Shown here: positions 8,871 to 17,758 of the stretch, piece by piece
How the letters are laid out: each line of letters starts with the position of its first letter
Numbering within the stretch: position 1 is the stretch's first letter
Made by a program: the position numbers and the translations under genes
The notes under the pieces: model-generated
Seen by the model: only the letters and a program-made list of their open reading frames with translations
What the model was told of the DNA's origin: nothing
The model's database searches: none
Assembly: GCF_012275445.1 (NCBI RefSeq)
Contig: NZ_JAAZQK010000017.1
Coordinates: 1-64,000, forward strand
From: Rhizobacter sp. SG703
Lineage (GTDB): Bacteria > Pseudomonadota > Gammaproteobacteria > Burkholderiales > Burkholderiaceae_C
DNA length: 64,000 bases
Reading direction: 5' to 3'

Positions 8871-10751
8871 ATGGACAAGCAAACACTTTCCTTCCAGGCC
8901 GAGGTCAAGCAGATCCTGCACCTCGTTACGCATTCGCTCTACTCCAACAAGGAGATCTTTCTCCGCGAGCTGGTCTCGAACGCGTCGGACGCCTGCGACA
9001 AGCTGCGCTTCGAGGCGCTGAACAACGCGGCGCTGTACGAAGACGCGCCGAACCTCGAAGTGCGCATCGCGTTCGACAAGGCCGCGAAGACGCTGACGAT
9101 CACCGACAACGGCATCGGTCTGTCGGCCGACGAAGCGGTGGCCAACCTCGGCACCATCGCGAAGAGCGGCACGCGCGAGTTCATGAGCAAGCTCGAAGGC
9201 GACCAGAAGAAAGACGCACAGCTGATCGGCCAGTTCGGTGTCGGCTTCTACAGCGGCTTCATCGTGGCCGACCGCATCACCGTCGAATCGCGCCGCGCCG
9301 GCCTGCCGGCCGAGCAGGGCGTGCGCTGGAGCTCGGAAGGCAGCGGCGACTTCGAGGTCGAGACGATCACGCGGGCGCAGCGCGGCACGTCGGTGATCCT
9401 GCACCTGCGCGACGGCGAGGAGGAGTTCCTGACGGCCTGGAAGCTGCGCTCCATCATCGGCAAGTACTCCGACCACATCTCGCTGCCGATCCTGATGCAG
9501 AAGGAAGAGTGGGACGCCGACAAGCAGGAGCAGGTGGTCCAGGAGGAATGGGCGCCGGTCAACAAGGCCGCGGCCCTGTGGACGCGCAGCAAGAGCGACA
9601 TCACGCCGGAGCAGTACACCGAGTTCTACAAGCAGATCAGCTACGACACCGAAGCGCCGCTCGCGTTCACGCACAACCGCGTCGAGGGCCGCAGCGAGTA
9701 CACGCAGCTGCTGTACGTGCCGGCGAAGGCGCCCTTCGACCTGTGGAACCGCGACAAGCGCGGCGGTGTGAAGCTCTACGTGAAGCGCGTCTTCATCATG
9801 GACGACGCCGAGGCGCTGATGCCGGTCTATCTGCGCTTCGTGAAGGGCGTGATCGACAGCGCCGACCTGCCGCTGAACGTCTCGCGCGAACTGCTGCAGG
9901 AAAGTCGCGACGTGAAGGCGATCCGCGAGGGCTCGACCAAGCGCGTGCTCGGCATGCTGGAGTCGCTGGCCGACAGCGAGGACGCTGCCGAGAAGGCCAA
10001 GTACGCGGCGTTCTGGAAGGACTTCGGGGCGGTGCTGAAGGAAGGCGTCGGCGAAGACCATGCGAACCAGGAGCGGCTGACCAAGCTGCTGCGTTTCGCG
10101 TCGACGCATGCCGATGAAGGCGTGTCGTTCGCCGACTACCTCGGTCGCATGAAGGAAGGCCAGGACGCGATCTACTACATCACCGCCGACAACCTGGCCG
10201 GCGCGAAGAGCAGCCCGCAGCTCGAGATCTTCCGCAAGAAGGGCATCGAGGTGCTGCTGCTGGTCGACCGCGTCGACGAATGGCTGCTCAGCCACCTGTA
10301 CGAGGTCGAGGGCAAGCCGCTGCAGAGCGTCGCGAAGGGTTCGGTCGACCTCGGCAAGCTGCAGGACGAGGCCGAGAAGAAGCAGGCCGAAGCGGTCGCG
10401 ACCGCGTTCCAGCCGGTGCTCGACCGCCTGAAGGAGGCGCTGAAGGACCGCGCGAAGGACGTGCGCGCGACCTCGCGGCTGGTCGATTCGCCGGCCTGCC
10501 TGGTCGTCGAGGAGGGCGACATCAGCGGGCACCTCGCGCGCCTGCTGAAGCAGTCGGGCCAGAGTGCGCCGAAGACGAACCCGGTGCTCGAGGTGAACGC
10601 CGAGCATGCGCTGGTGAAGCGGCTCGAGAGCAGCCCGCAGTTCGACGAGCTGGCGAACATCCTGTTCGACCAGGCCGTGCTGGCCGAAGGCGGGCAGCTC
10701 GAGGACCCGGCGGCCTACGTGCGCCGCGTCACGGCGCTGCTGACGGCCTGA
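8871..10751 (+). CDS. htpG: Chaperone protein HtpG (Hsp90)
   Basis: The 626-residue protein is bacterial Hsp90, an ATP-dependent dimeric chaperone. The GHKL ATPase motifs are intact: [23 protein letters not shown] and [11 protein letters not shown]. The middle-domain catalytic loop region ([17 protein letters not shown]) follows, then the dimerisation domain. The start at 8871 ([16 protein letters not shown]) matches the family; an in-frame ATG at 8763 would add 36 unrelated residues. CTTGAA at 8736-8741 could be a sigma-32 -35 box, but the matching -10 is poor. The gene converges with srkA, 4 bases between stops. Confidence 0.98.
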   Translation: MDKQTLSFQAEVKQILHLVTHSLYSNKEIFLRELVSNASDACDKLRFEALNNAALYEDAPNLEVRIAFDKAAKTLTITDNGIGLSADEAVANLGTIAKSGTREFMSKLEGDQKKDAQLIGQFGVGFYSGFIVADRITVESRRAGLPAEQGVRWSSEGSGDFEVETITRAQRGTSVILHLRDGEEEFLTAWKLRSIIGKYSDHISLPILMQKEEWDADKQEQVVQEEWAPVNKAAALWTRSKSDITPEQYTEFYKQISYDTEAPLAFTHNRVEGRSEYTQLLYVPAKAPFDLWNRDKRGGVKLYVKRVFIMDDAEALMPVYLRFVKGVIDSADLPLNVSRELLQESRDVKAIREGSTKRVLGMLESLADSEDAAEKAKYAAFWKDFGAVLKEGVGEDHANQERLTKLLRFASTHADEGVSFADYLGRMKEGQDAIYYITADNLAGAKSSPQLEIFRKKGIEVLLLVDRVDEWLLSHLYEVEGKPLQSVAKGSVDLGKLQDEAEKKQAEAVATAFQPVLDRLKEALKDRAKDVRATSRLVDSPACLVVEEGDISGHLARLLKQSGQSAPKTNPVLEVNAEHALVKRLESSPQFDELANILFDQAVLAEGGQLEDPAAYVRRVTALLTA

Positions 10752-10755
10752 GCGC

Positions 10756-11790
10756 TCAGAAGGCGGGGCCGCCGAAGGCCGGCGGCTCCCGCAGCGTCGC
10801 GATCTGCTCGCGCAGGCGCACCGCCTGGTCGGTCCAGTAGACCGGCGCGCCGAACCACGGGAACGCGATCGGGAACGCCGGGTCGTCCCAGCGCCGGGCG
10901 AGCCAGGCGCTGTAGTGGATCATCCGCAGCGTGCGGAAGGCCTCCACCAGGCGCAGCTCGCGCCAGTCGAATTCCATGAAGTCTTCGTAGCCGCTCAGCA
11001 GTGCATGCAGCTGGCGGGTCGCGACGCTGCGTTCGCCCGACAGCAGCATCCACAGGTCCTGCACGGCCGGGCCGGACAAGGTGTCGTCGAGGTCGACGAA
11101 ATGCGGGCCGGCTTCGGTCCACAGCACGTTGCCGGCGTGGCAGTCGCCATGCAGCCGGATCGTGCGCGTGCTGCCGACGGCATCGAAGCAGGCGGCGATC
11201 TCGGCCAGCGCATCGCGCGCCGCGCGCTCCCAGCCGGGCTTCGCATCGGGCGGGATGATGTCGCCGGCGAGCAGCCAGTCGAGCGGGCCCTGGCCGTAGG
11301 TCGCGAGGTCGAGCGTCAGCCGGTGCGAGAACGCCGACTTCGCGCCGACCAGGTGCATGCGGCCGATGAAGCGGCCGATCCACTCCATCGTGGCCTCGTC
11401 CTCCAGCTCGGGCGCGCGGCCGGAGCGGCGCTCGGTGATCGCGAAGCGGTGCGGGTCGGCGCCACCGGTGTAGTGGCACAGCGTCGAGGTGGTGCCTCTC
11501 TGCTCGCTGGTCAGCGACCACGGGCTGACGACGGGGATCTCGGCGGCGGCGAGTTCGTTCGCGAACGCGTGCTCCTCGAGGATCTGCGCGTCGCTCCAGC
11601 GACCGGGGCGGTAGAACTTCGCGACCACGACGCGCTTGTCTTCGAGGAACACCTGGAAGACGCGGTTCTCGTAGGAGTTCAGCTGGATCAGCCGGCCGTC
11701 GCCGCGCAGGCCGACCGAATCGAGGGCGTCGAGGACGACTTCCGGCGTGAGGCCGGCGTAGGGAGTTTCAATCGGCGAGGCGGATGACAT
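10756..11790 (-). CDS. srkA: Stress response kinase A (SrkA/RdoA/YihE-like)
   Basis: The 344-residue protein is an APH-fold Ser/Thr kinase of the YihE family, which in E. coli counters envelope and reactive-oxygen-induced death. Lys58 (VVVAKFYRPGRW) should bind ATP, and HGDCHAGN (214-221) with FVDLDD (231-236) forms the catalytic and Mg-binding loops. Length is near the E. coli protein (328). The start is the ATG at 11790 (MSSASPIETPYAGL). The reading frame stays open upstream, but those residues overlap the next gene and do not resemble the family. Confidence 0.93.
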   Translation of the reverse strand: MSSASPIETPYAGLTPEVVLDALDSVGLRGDGRLIQLNSYENRVFQVFLEDKRVVVAKFYRPGRWSDAQILEEHAFANELAAAEIPVVSPWSLTSEQRGTTSTLCHYTGGADPHRFAITERRSGRAPELEDEATMEWIGRFIGRMHLVGAKSAFSHRLTLDLATYGQGPLDWLLAGDIIPPDAKPGWERAARDALAEIAACFDAVGSTRTIRLHGDCHAGNVLWTEAGPHFVDLDDTLSGPAVQDLWMLLSGERSVATRQLHALLSGYEDFMEFDWRELRLVEAFRTLRMIHYSAWLARRWDDPAFPIAFPWFGAPVYWTDQAVRLREQIATLREPPAFGGPAF

Positions 11791-11828
11791 GCCCGCATCG
11801 TAAGCGGCAGCCGTGCTGCCGCCGAGAT

Positions 11829-12644
11829 TCAATGCCGCGTGCTCGACGCGTAGTGCGGCGGATCGACGACGACCCCGCCGACGTCGTCGCCCAGCGTGCT
11901 GTCGCCGGGGTTGGTCGTCGCGAACGCCGGGCCCTGGCGCGAGGTGGACTTTCCGCTGCGCTCGGTGAGCCCGGAGAACTCGCTGCTCGAGAAGGCATCG
12001 AGCCGGCTGTCGGGGGAGAAGAACGAATCCTGGAACAGCGTCGAATCGCTCCACAGTGCGGTGCGCTCGGCGCGCTTCGTCGCGACCGTGGTCGCCAGCG
12101 TGTCGCGCGCCTCGTGCAGCGTGTGCGTCGGCGCGGGTTGCGGTGCGCGCGACGCGGCGCCGCTGTGCGGCACCAGCAACTGCAATTCGGCGATCGACGG
12201 CAGGTGGTCGGTGGAGCAGCGCAGGTAGCGCACGCGGCAGGCGGCCAGCACCGACTGCTTGATCTGCTGCAGCCGGCGCGAGCCGCCGCGTTCGACATCG
12301 AGGTCGATGGCGGCCAGCACGCGGCCGTTGGCGCTGCAGACCGCGAAGGTCACGTGGTTGGAGCCGAGCAGGTCGAACCAGAAGCGAACCTCGGACGGAT
12401 CGTTGGGCTGGCAGAAGCGCACCAGCGGCAGCTTGGACAACACGATGTGATGCGGCAACGCTTCGCGCAGCAGCCGGTAGATGCGGCGCTCGTCGGTGCT
12501 GAACACGGGGCGGGCTGTCAGCGCCCATTCGGTCGGCAGCGGCTTGGGTTGCGGCGGCTTGCGCCCGCGCCACAACAGCACGAGGAGCGCGAGGGCCAGC
12601 AGCACGGTGACTGCCAATGCGGCGATCCAGGGCAGGACTTGCAT
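11829..12644 (-). CDS. Membrane-anchored protein with DUF2726-like domain
   Basis: From the ATG at 12644 the product has 271 residues. MQVLPWIAALAVTVLLALAL is a single N-terminal membrane segment, then a Lys/Pro-rich linker. A domain follows with FSTDERRIYRLLREALP, VLAAIDLDVERGG and KQSVLAACRVRYLRC, in the order seen in DUF2726 proteins, a nuclease-like fold of unknown role. The last ~90 residues look disordered (Ser/Thr/Asp-rich). Another ATG at 12674 would add ten residues; neither has a clear Shine-Dalgarno. Family assignment is from memory of the motif pattern. Confidence 0.7.
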   Translation of the reverse strand: MQVLPWIAALAVTVLLALALLVLLWRGRKPPQPKPLPTEWALTARPVFSTDERRIYRLLREALPHHIVLSKLPLVRFCQPNDPSEVRFWFDLLGSNHVTFAVCSANGRVLAAIDLDVERGGSRRLQQIKQSVLAACRVRYLRCSTDHLPSIAELQLLVPHSGAASRAPQPAPTHTLHEARDTLATTVATKRAERTALWSDSTLFQDSFFSPDSRLDAFSSSEFSGLTERSGKSTSRQGPAFATTNPGDSTLGDDVGGVVVDPPHYASSTRH

Positions 12645-12803
12645 GATCAGGGCACAGACTCGAAGAGGGTCCATCGGACCGGGGCCGAAGGCACCCGTCG
12701 AGCGACGAACCGAAGGCATCCTAGCGGTCGGCCCCCGAGGCCGCATCCCCCACATCGGGGCCGTACAGTTGTCAGAATGGTGTCTGAAAACTGATTTCGT
12801 CGC

Positions 12804-13514
12804 TCATTGTGACGCGATGCGGCGCGTGCCACTCACGTGGGCCTTCACTTCGGTGACGGTGTCGAGCAGGTCGCCCACGCGATGTGCGTGCCGCTTGAGC
12901 TGGTAGTTCAACTCGGCGGCGTGGCGTTCCACCAGCTGGCCCATCTGCGACGCGAGGCTGTCGGGCGGCAGCTTCAACCAGGCCTCCGACTCGGACCCGT
13001 CGCGCTGAACCAACGCGCCGGCGCGGCGGGCGATCTTCAGCATCGCGACGTTCTCGCTGAGCGCATGGATGAACAGCCGATCGCAGCCGCGGTTGCGCGC
13101 CTGCAACACGGCGCGTTCGAACAGCCGGGCGCCATAGCCGCGTCCCCGTGCATGGCCCGCGACCGAGACGCCGAACTCGGCCATCGCGGCATCTTCAGGC
13201 CGCACGACCGGCGCGTAGGCCAGATGGGCCAGCGCGATCAGCTGCAGGCGCCGGTTGAAGATGCCGAACAGCTCGTCGCGTTCGAAGTTCAGCGACGCGA
13301 CGTAGCGCTCGATCTGGGCGTCGGTGGCTGGATAGCCGAATCGAAGATAGCGATCACTTTCTTCGAGGCCAAGCAGATGCGATGATATGCGCTTGCGGTG
13401 GCGCTCTGACATCGACCGGATCGGCACCCAGTTGAAGCGCGAGGCTTCGGGTGCGCCGCCAGGGCTCGACGCGAGAGGCGACGAACGTTCGGGGGCGGTG
13501 GCGATGATGCTCAT
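12804..13514 (-). CDS. GNAT family N-acetyltransferase
   Basis: The 236-residue protein has a GNAT core: a beta-strand LIALAHLAY, then EFGVSVAGHARGRGYGARLF with the R/Q-x-x-G-x-G/A acetyl-CoA loop, and a final strand RLFIHALSENVAMLKIARRAGA. The first ~30 residues are Ser/Ala-rich and the last ~50 form a probable helix. The acceptor substrate is not predictable. It is transcribed divergently from rplM across a 324-base gap. Confidence 0.85.
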   Translation of the reverse strand: MSIIATAPERSSPLASSPGGAPEASRFNWVPIRSMSERHRKRISSHLLGLEESDRYLRFGYPATDAQIERYVASLNFERDELFGIFNRRLQLIALAHLAYAPVVRPEDAAMAEFGVSVAGHARGRGYGARLFERAVLQARNRGCDRLFIHALSENVAMLKIARRAGALVQRDGSESEAWLKLPPDSLASQMGQLVERHAAELNYQLKRHAHRVGDLLDTVTEVKAHVSGTRRIASQ

Positions 13515-13838
13515 GGCGAGGCGTTGGTGGAAACCCTAATGTACCAGTTCAGGCATTCTCTTGCGAGCGCGCGCAGGCAGGCGGCGCCTCTAGCCAGCCC
13601 TGGCCCTGATCCGCTACACTAGAAGGCTTTTCCGTCATGGCCCGGAGAGAACCGCGGACTTGCGAAGGGCGAACCCCCAGGGAACGCCCCGCAAACCACG
13701 GGATGGCGAGTCCACCAGACCCGCCGCGACGTCGTCCTGCCTGAGAGGCTGCCTGAACAAGCAGCACCGATCGCAGCGAAGGAAGTCAGGCCGTAATCCG
13801 CTGGTCGCATGTCGCGACCGGCTCATTGAAAGAACCTC
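13515..13838. other. Divergent intergenic region (GNAT gene / rplM)
   Basis: This 324-base gap has no convincing coding sequence. TACACT at 13615-13620 is a possible -10 for rplM, but no good -35 is placed before it. From about 13621 to 13838 the sequence would be the rplM leader and contains two clear hairpins, described separately. The part next to the GNAT gene shows no recognisable operator. Confidence 0.6.
13660..13819 (+). promoter_or_regulatory. Structured 5' leader of rplM-rpsI
   Basis: Two hairpins stand out. TTGCG (13660-13664) pairs with CGCAA (13690-13694) and GGGCG (13667-13671) with CGCCC (13685-13689), leaving a two-base AA bulge and a loop that can pair further. A second perfect stem, GGTCGC (13803-13808) with GCGACC (13814-13819), lies 20 bases before the rplM ATG. 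In E. coli L13 represses its own mRNA, so an autoregulatory site is plausible. The structures are seen directly; the function is inferred. Confidence 0.5.
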
Positions 13839-14267
13839 ATGAAGACCTTCAGCGCCAAGCCGGCCGAAGTGACGCACGAGTGGTTTGTGATTGACGCCAC
13901 CGACAAGGTGCTCGGACGTGTTGCCAGCGAAGTGGCACTCCGTTTGCGCGGCAAGCACAAGGCCATTTACACGCCTCACGTCGACACCGGCGATTTCATC
14001 GTCATCGTCAACGCAGACAAGATCCGCGTCACGGGCAACAAGGCCAACGACAAGGTGTACTACCGTCACTCGGGCTTCCCGGGCGGTATCTACGGCACCA
14101 AGTTCAAGGACATGCAAGCCAAGCACCCCGGCCGCGCGCTGGAAAAGGCCGTCAAGGGCATGCTGCCCAAGGGTCCGCTGGGCTTTGCGATGGTGAAGAA
14201 GCTGAAGGTGTATGCCGGTGACTCCCACCCGCACGCCGCCCAGCAGCCCAAAGTGCTGGAAATCTAA
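13839..14267 (+). CDS. rplM: 50S ribosomal protein L13
   Basis: The 142-residue product is uL13, an early 50S assembly protein of exactly the family length. [23 protein letters not shown], the [16 protein letters not shown] loop and RMLPKGPLG-like GMLPKGPLG are conserved. It forms the usual two-gene operon with rpsI, 9 bases downstream. Upstream is a structured leader. Only a weak purine-rich ribosome binding site (GAAAGAA) precedes the ATG. Confidence 0.99.
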   Translation: MKTFSAKPAEVTHEWFVIDATDKVLGRVASEVALRLRGKHKAIYTPHVDTGDFIVIVNADKIRVTGNKANDKVYYRHSGFPGGIYGTKFKDMQAKHPGRALEKAVKGMLPKGPLGFAMVKKLKVYAGDSHPHAAQQPKVLEI

Positions 14268-14276
14268 GGAGCGGCC

Positions 14277-14669
14277 ATGATCGGAAATTGGAACTACGGA
14301 ACCGGCCGCCGCAAGTCGTCGGTGGCTCGCGTCTTCATCAAGAAGGGCACCGGCCAGATCATCGTCAACGGCAAGCCCGTCGACCAGTACTTCGGTCGCC
14401 AGACGTCCATCATGGTCGTCCGCCAGCCGCTGGTGCTGACAGCGAACGATGCCGCCTTCGACGTCAAGGTGAACGTGCACGGCGGCGGTGAATCCGGCCA
14501 GGCCGGCGCGGTGCGCCACGGCATCACCCGCGCACTGATCGACTACGACGCCGCACTGAAGCCGGACCTGAGCCGCGCCGGTTTCGTGACCCGCGATGCG
14601 CGCGAGGTCGAACGCAAGAAGGTCGGCCTGCACGGCGCTCGCCGCAGGAAGCAGTTCAGCAAGCGCTGA
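14277..14669 (+). CDS. rpsI: 30S ribosomal protein S9
   Basis: The 130-residue product is uS9, whose C-terminal tail reaches the P-site tRNA. It shows [30 protein letters not shown] and the basic tail ending QFSKR, with the terminal Arg that contacts tRNA. Start and length match the family. AAGGAGCGGCC precedes the ATG, and a strong terminator follows 20 bases after the stop. Confidence 0.99.
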   Translation: MIGNWNYGTGRRKSSVARVFIKKGTGQIIVNGKPVDQYFGRQTSIMVVRQPLVLTANDAAFDVKVNVHGGGESGQAGAVRHGITRALIDYDAALKPDLSRAGFVTRDAREVERKKVGLHGARRRKQFSKR

Positions 14670-14689
14670 TCGACGCTCACGCGTTGCAG

Positions 14690-14719
14690 AAAAAGGGTCG
14701 CTTTCGAGCGGCCCTTTTT
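14690..14719 (+). terminator. Intrinsic terminator after rpsI
   Basis: AAAAAGGGTCGCT (14690-14702), loop TTCG, and AGCGGCCCTTTTT (14707-14719) form a 13-bp stem with one G-T pair and a T-run on the 3' arm. The arms are A-rich and T-rich, so it can work in both directions. It closes the rplM-rpsI operon. Confidence 0.92.
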
Positions 14720-14861
14720 GTTTTCGTGTCGCCATTCCGGCAAGGTTTGGAAACAAGCACGCCGATGGTGGCTTCTACAATCCCTAGCTCCCACAGGGCG
14801 CCGGGCTCCGCATCACGAGCTCCCCACTCCCTCTGTCCCGACCTCATGCCGTACTGACCTC

Positions 14862-15572
14862 ATGCGCTGGAAACTGCTTCGTCGTCGCATGTCCATCAGC
14901 GCACCGCGCATGATCGTCAGAAGCCACCTGCCGTGGCCGTTGCGTTGGGCGATCGTCGCCCTGGTGTTCGGCTTCTCCGCGGCGCTCGCGCTGTGGGCCT
15001 TCGAGTTCGGCAAGGACATCGCCGGCCTCGACCGCGACGCCAAGGCCGAGCTGGGTCAGTTGCGGGTCGAGGTCGCGCAGTTGCGCGCCGAACGCGAAGG
15101 CGCCCAGTCGATCGCCAACACCGCCGGCAGCCTGTTGCGCACCGAGAAGGTGGCGCAGGACAAGCTGGCCCAACAGCTGAAGCAGCTCGAGTCCGAGAAC
15201 ATGGCGCTGAAGGCCGACCTCGGCTTCTTCGAGCGCCTGCTGCCGGCCGGCAGCGCCGAGGCCTTGACGGTGCGCGCACTGCAGGCCGAGGCCAAGGCGC
15301 CAGGCCAACTTCGTTACCAATTGCTGGTGATGCAGATGGGCAAGTCGGCCCCGGAGTTCACCGGCCGTTACGACATCGTGCTCACCGGGCTGCTCGACGG
15401 AAAACCCTGGTCGCTGTCGATGCCGAACGGAGGGCTGCCGCTTGCCGTGAAGCAGTACCTCCGTCTCGAAGGAATGATCGATCACCCGCTACAGGCCGTG
15501 GTAAAAACCGTGCAGGTCAAGGTCATCGACAGCCGCGGCGCTGTCAGGGCGACGCAGATGCTCAAGCTCTGA
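14862..15572 (+). CDS. Single-pass membrane protein with coiled coil (DUF6776-like)
   Basis: The 236-residue product starts at ATG 14862 (MRWKLLRRRMSISAP). It has a basic N-terminus, one membrane segment (about residues 28-45), a coiled coil rich in Leu/Gln/Glu (about 55-115), and a C-terminal beta-rich domain ending RATQMLKL. It resembles the DUF6776 proteins that precede bactofilin in Burkholderiales; its function is unknown. TACAAT at 14776-14781 is a possible -10. The bactofilin gene follows after 93 bases, suggesting a shared role in envelope or cytoskeleton organisation. Confidence 0.75.
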   Translation: MRWKLLRRRMSISAPRMIVRSHLPWPLRWAIVALVFGFSAALALWAFEFGKDIAGLDRDAKAELGQLRVEVAQLRAEREGAQSIANTAGSLLRTEKVAQDKLAQQLKQLESENMALKADLGFFERLLPAGSAEALTVRALQAEAKAPGQLRYQLLVMQMGKSAPEFTGRYDIVLTGLLDGKPWSLSMPNGGLPLAVKQYLRLEGMIDHPLQAVVKTVQVKVIDSRGAVRATQMLKL

Positions 15573-15665
15573 CGCCAACCTCCGAAGACCCTGGCAACAG
15601 CCGCAAGACCCCGGCAAGAGCCACCAAGACGGCACCCCTCGTTGGATCACGTTGGAGCAACCACC

Positions 15666-16094
15666 ATGTTCGGCAAAACCAAGCAGCCTCCCATCCGCAC
15701 CCTGATCGGCGAAGGCACCGTGATCACCGGCGAATTGCGCTTTGCCGACGGCCTGCGCATCGACGGCGAAGTGCAGGGCGACGTGATCGCCAGCAGCGAG
15801 GCCTACAGCATCCTCGTGATCAGCGAGAAAGCCAAGGTGGTCGGCAAGGTCAAGGCCGGCCACGTGATCATCAACGGCACGGTGATCGGCCCGGTTCTGT
15901 CAGACCAGCTGCTCGAGCTGCAGCCCAAGGCCAGCATCGTCGGCGACGTGCGCTACGAATCGCTTGAAATGCACCAGGGCGCCCGGATCGACGGCGAACT
16001 GCACCCGTTGAAGGCCGACGAAAAAGCCCCTTTGAAACTGGCCACCGCGAACGCGGGGCCGGCGATCAATCCCACAACGGCACAAGCGGCGTGA
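15666..16094 (+). CDS. Bactofilin family cytoskeletal protein
   Basis: The 142-residue protein has a bactofilin core, a right-handed beta-helix that polymerises without nucleotide: TLIGEGTVITGELRFADGLRIDGEVQGDV, then repeated short strands with IINGTVIGPV and ARIDGEL. Known bactofilins shape cells and position peptidoglycan enzymes. The ATG at 15666 gives MFGKTKQPPIRTL, with GGAG upstream; an in-frame TTG at 15642 is less likely. Downstream of a membrane coiled-coil protein and near anmK and an M23 peptidase, it fits a cell-wall context. Confidence 0.92.
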   Translation: MFGKTKQPPIRTLIGEGTVITGELRFADGLRIDGEVQGDVIASSEAYSILVISEKAKVVGKVKAGHVIINGTVIGPVLSDQLLELQPKASIVGDVRYESLEMHQGARIDGELHPLKADEKAPLKLATANAGPAINPTTAQAA

Positions 16095-16137
16095 GCTCGG
16101 CGGATAATCGGTCCGTTCGTCTCCCAAGGAATACCCC

Positions 16138-16515
16138 ATGAGCGCAGTTGCAGAAAACCTCCAGAGCCTTGATTCCAGCGAGCCGCCGGTGCCACTGGTG
16201 TTCACCGACAGCGCCGCGAGCAAGGTCAAGGAGCTGGTCGACGAAGAGGGCAACCCCGAGCTGAAGCTGCGGGTCTTCGTGCAGGGCGGTGGTTGCTCCG
16301 GCTTCCAGTACGGCTTCACCTTCGATGAAATCGTCAACGACGACGACACGCAGATGAGCAAGAACGGCGTCACGCTGCTGATCGACGCGATGAGCCTGCA
16401 GTACCTGGCCGGTGCCGAGATCGACTACAAGGACGACCTCGAAGGCGCGCAGTTCGTGATCAAGAATCCGAACGCGACGACGACCTGCGGTTGCGGGTCC
16501 AGCTTCTCGGTCTGA
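16138..16515 (+). CDS. erpA: Iron-sulfur cluster insertion protein ErpA
   Basis: The 125-residue A-type carrier delivers Fe-S clusters to apo-proteins. The three cluster ligands are present: Cys53 in [11 protein letters not shown], and Cys117 and Cys119 in [11 protein letters not shown]. The N-terminal [17 protein letters not shown] is typical of ErpA rather than IscA. GATAAT at 16103-16108 is a likely -10. A hairpin terminator lies just after the stop, between erpA and the convergent anmK. Confidence 0.96.
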   Translation: MSAVAENLQSLDSSEPPVPLVFTDSAASKVKELVDEEGNPELKLRVFVQGGGCSGFQYGFTFDEIVNDDDTQMSKNGVTLLIDAMSLQYLAGAEIDYKDDLEGAQFVIKNPNATTTCGCGSSFSV

Positions 16516-16533
16516 TTCGCTTGCTGTCCCCGC

Positions 16534-16555
16534 AAGGCCGCTTTCGAGCGGCCTT
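16534..16555. terminator. Hairpin between convergent erpA and anmK
   Basis: AAGGCCGCT (16534-16542) and AGCGGCCTT (16547-16555) form a perfect 9-bp stem with a TTCG loop. The 3' T-run is short, so it is a moderate intrinsic terminator. Its symmetry and place between converging genes suggest use from both sides. Confidence 0.7.
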
Positions 16556-16587
16556 CGTCATTCTGGAGCGGCCTGTCGGCCGGCGAG

Positions 16588-17712
16588 CTAGGCCGGATAG
16601 AGAGCGCCCAGCACACGCGGACCGCGCGCGCCGGTGACCGACACCAGGTTGCCCGGCTCGCGCCGCACATGCGCCCGGGCCAGCCAGGCAAACGCGGCCG
16701 CTTCGACCTCGCTGGCCGGCAGGCCGCGCTCATCGCTGCGGACCACCCGGCGGCGCGGCAGCAGCGCGGCCAGGCGGCCCATCAACAGGTCGTTGAAGGC
16801 GCCGCCGCCGCACACCACCACCTCCGGCGCCGTGGCCGCGTGGCGGTCGACCGCGTCGGCGCAGGCCTGGGCCGTCAGCTCGCACAGCGTGGCCTGCACG
16901 TCCTCCGGCCGCAGCGCATGGCCGACGCGCGACAGCTGGTCGTCCAGCCATTCCGGATTGAACAGGTCGCGGCCGGTGCTCTTCGGCGGTGTCAGCGTGA
17001 AATAGGGGTCGGCGTGCAGCTGCGTCAGCAGGCCCGCCTCGACGCGGCCCGAGGCGCCCCAGGCGCCGCCGGCATCGAACGGATGGTGGCAATGGCGCTG
17101 GCACCAGTGGTCCATCAGCGCGTTGCCGGGCCCGCAGTCGAAGCCGATCGTCTGCCCGCCGTGCGCGGACCAGGCCGTCAGGTTGCTGATGCCGCCGATG
17201 TTGAGCACCGCGCCGGCGCGGTCGACCTGGCCGAACACCGCGCGATGGAAGGCCGGCACCAGCGGCGCGCCTTGCCCGCCGGCCGCGATGTCGCGGCTGC
17301 GGAAATCCGCGACCACGTCGATGCCCGCCAGTTCGGCCAGCGCGGCCGGCGCATTCACCTGCACGGTGTACGGCAGTTCGTCGCCCGGCCGGTGCCGCAC
17401 GGTCTGCCCGTGTGCGCCGATGGCCCGGATGTCCGACGCGGCCAGGCCGGCCTGCGCCAGCAGCAGGCTGACGACGCCGCCATAGACCTGCACCAGCGCA
17501 TGCCCGGCCTGCGCCGCGCGGTTCAGTTCATCGTTGCCGCTGCGCTGCAGCGCCATGAAGGCCTCGCGGACGTGCGCGGCGAACGGCAGGTGGGCATGTG
17601 CCAGCACCGACATGCGCGCGGCACTGAAATCGGCGATCACGCCGTCCACGCCATCCAGCGAGGTGCCGGACATCAGGCCGATGTAGCGTTCCGCGGTGTC
17701 GTGTGGTGCCAT
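16588..17712 (-). CDS. anmK: Anhydro-N-acetylmuramic acid kinase
   Basis: The 374-residue protein phosphorylates and hydrates anhydroMurNAc from recycled peptidoglycan to MurNAc-6-phosphate. Family motifs are YIGLMSGTSLDGVDGV at the N-terminus, RAIGAHGQTVRHRPG, and NIGGISNLTAW followed by FDCGPGNALMD; catalytic Asp lies in the latter. Length is normal. It is 46 bases downstream of an M23 endopeptidase gene on the same strand, a sensible pair for wall turnover and recycling. Confidence 0.96.
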   Translation of the reverse strand: MAPHDTAERYIGLMSGTSLDGVDGVIADFSAARMSVLAHAHLPFAAHVREAFMALQRSGNDELNRAAQAGHALVQVYGGVVSLLLAQAGLAASDIRAIGAHGQTVRHRPGDELPYTVQVNAPAALAELAGIDVVADFRSRDIAAGGQGAPLVPAFHRAVFGQVDRAGAVLNIGGISNLTAWSAHGGQTIGFDCGPGNALMDHWCQRHCHHPFDAGGAWGASGRVEAGLLTQLHADPYFTLTPPKSTGRDLFNPEWLDDQLSRVGHALRPEDVQATLCELTAQACADAVDRHAATAPEVVVCGGGAFNDLLMGRLAALLPRRRVVRSDERGLPASEVEAAAFAWLARAHVRREPGNLVSVTGARGPRVLGALYPA

Positions 17713-17758
17713 CGCGCGATGGTAGCCGCGCGGCGCAGCCTTGCCGGGCCCGCCGGGT

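Noticed and set aside
7344-10607. Open reading frame of more than 1000 codons on the minus strand across the antiporter and htpG regions
   Set aside because: It runs antisense to htpG and out of frame with the antiporter. The product is an Arg/Ala/His-rich low-complexity string, as expected from high-GC shadow frames.
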